From the NCBI GenBank assembly GCA_947465645.1, contig CANIBQ010000155.1, forward strand, positions 1 through 7,419: DNA of 7,419 nucleotides. The letters are read 5' to 3'. Position numbers and translations under genes: made by a program. Under the pieces are notes generated by a model. The model was not told the DNA's origin, did no database searches, and saw nothing but the letters and a program-made list of their open reading frames with translations. Positions within the stretch are counted from its first letter, which is position 1; each line of letters begins with the position of its first letter. The DNA is from Acidobacteriota bacterium (GTDB lineage Bacteria; Acidobacteriota; Vicinamibacteria; Vicinamibacterales; UBA2999). Shown one piece after another: positions 6,851 to 7,419 of this stretch.

Positions 6851-7419
6851 ATGCATGCGCCGATGAAATACGTGGAAAAGGGTCTGGCCATTACCGCCAA
6901 CGGTATCTGGCAGGTGTTTTCCGCCGCGAACAAGATCAAGCAGAACCCGTCGTTCACGCCGCGCTGGTCGGATAAGCCGCTGCAGAAGTCGCACGAGAAG
7001 ACGAAGCCACAGCTGGGCTGGCCCCGCACGACCGACTCGCTCTGCCCCACCTGCACGCGCGAGGCGCGCCAGGAGATTCTCGACGGCAAGAAAGACGTCT
7101 CGATCCTCCTCAACGAGAAGGTCGGCGAGATCAAGGCGCAGATCATCGAGCGCGACGGCAAGATCCTGATGGTCAAGGATTGCCCGCTGCACGGCCACTT
7201 CGAGGACGTGATGGCGATCGACCCGGCGTTCTTCAAGCACCTCGAAGACGTCTTCCCGGGCCGTGACATCAAGGCGCACAACGACGAGAAGCTCCACAAC
7301 CACGGCAGCTCCACCGTGCAGCACGGCCGCGGGTCGGTGCTGACGGTCGACCTGACCAACCGCTGCAACATGATGTGCGACCCCTGCTTCATGGATGCGA
7401 ACCAGGTCGGCTTCGTCCA
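6851..7419 (+). CDS. Radical SAM protein, Tes/MJ0619-like family, N-terminal part
   Basis: The reading frame stays open from the ATG to the window edge, giving 189 residues of a longer protein. The radical SAM cluster motif is CNMMCDPC (Cys172, Cys176, Cys179), the classical CxxxCxxC that binds the 4Fe-4S cluster cleaving S-adenosylmethionine, in the context LTVDLTNRC. Before it lies an N-terminal module with CPTC at Cys65-Cys68, a segment IIERDGKILMVKDCP, and CPLHGHF at Cys111-His114, resembling a rubredoxin- or zinc-ribbon-like metal site. That combination is recalled from the family of MJ0619 and the archaeal tetraether lipid synthase Tes, which also has bacterial members. There is no signal peptide or membrane span in the visible part. 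The substrate is unknown; a role in lipid cross-linking is a hypothesis only. It is divergent from gltB, with a strong ribosome binding site and an isolated -10-like hexamer upstream. C-terminal domains cannot be judged. Confidence 0.85.
   Translation, partial: MHAPMKYVEKGLAITANGIWQVFSAANKIKQNPSFTPRWSDKPLQKSHEKTKPQLGWPRTTDSLCPTCTREARQEILDGKKDVSILLNEKVGEIKAQIIERDGKILMVKDCPLHGHFEDVMAIDPAFFKHLEDVFPGRDIKAHNDEKLHNHGSSTVQHGRGSVLTVDLTNRCNMMCDPCFMDANQVGFV

Noticed and set aside
6683..7324. Minus-strand open frame opposite the radical SAM gene
   Set aside because: The plus strand has a strong ribosome binding site, a good start and cysteine motifs. The minus-strand frame is composition-driven and runs into the intergenic region without a recognisable domain.

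Overview
This is a GC-rich bacterial chromosomal segment made of housekeeping nitrogen and amino-acid metabolism genes next to one less ordinary gene. The GC-biased third codon positions, the GltB/GltD style, a bacterial member of a Tes/MJ0619-like radical SAM family and an intergenic palindrome built from ACGGAG units would fit an Acidobacteriota-like soil or sediment bacterium (for example Vicinamibacteria). That assignment is inference from recalled protein style, not a database result.

Layout, left to right. (1) Positions 1-414, minus strand: the N-terminal 138 residues of an aspartate kinase, cut by the window edge. (2) Positions 415-520: a short intergenic gap almost filled by a large imperfect palindrome (441-500). 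(3) Positions 521-2017, minus: gltD, the small subunit of NADPH-type glutamate synthase (GOGAT), carrying an in-frame four-unit 12-bp tandem repeat (722-769). (4) Positions 2019-6605, minus: gltB, the complete large GOGAT subunit (1528 aa). Its TAA stop lies one base before the GTG start of gltD, so the two are almost certainly cotranscribed and translationally coupled. (5) Positions 6606-6850: a 245-bp divergent intergenic region, AT-rich near gltB, holding two inverted repeats, a good -10-like hexamer and a strong ribosome binding site for the rightward gene. (6) Positions 6851-7419, plus: the first 189 residues of a radical SAM protein with an N-terminal cysteine/histidine module and an intact CxxxCxxC cluster motif, running off the right edge.

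Functionally, GltB (glutaminase, FMN and 3Fe-4S centre) and GltD (FAD, NADPH and two 4Fe-4S clusters) together convert 2-oxoglutarate plus glutamine into two glutamates. Glutamate is the amino donor for aspartate, which the aspartate kinase at the left edge phosphorylates to enter the lysine/threonine/methionine pathway, so the leftward gene row (gltB, gltD, aspartate kinase) is metabolically coherent. The divergent radical SAM gene has no evident link to it. It is the least explained gene here and the best candidate for unusual biochemistry, but most of it lies outside the window.
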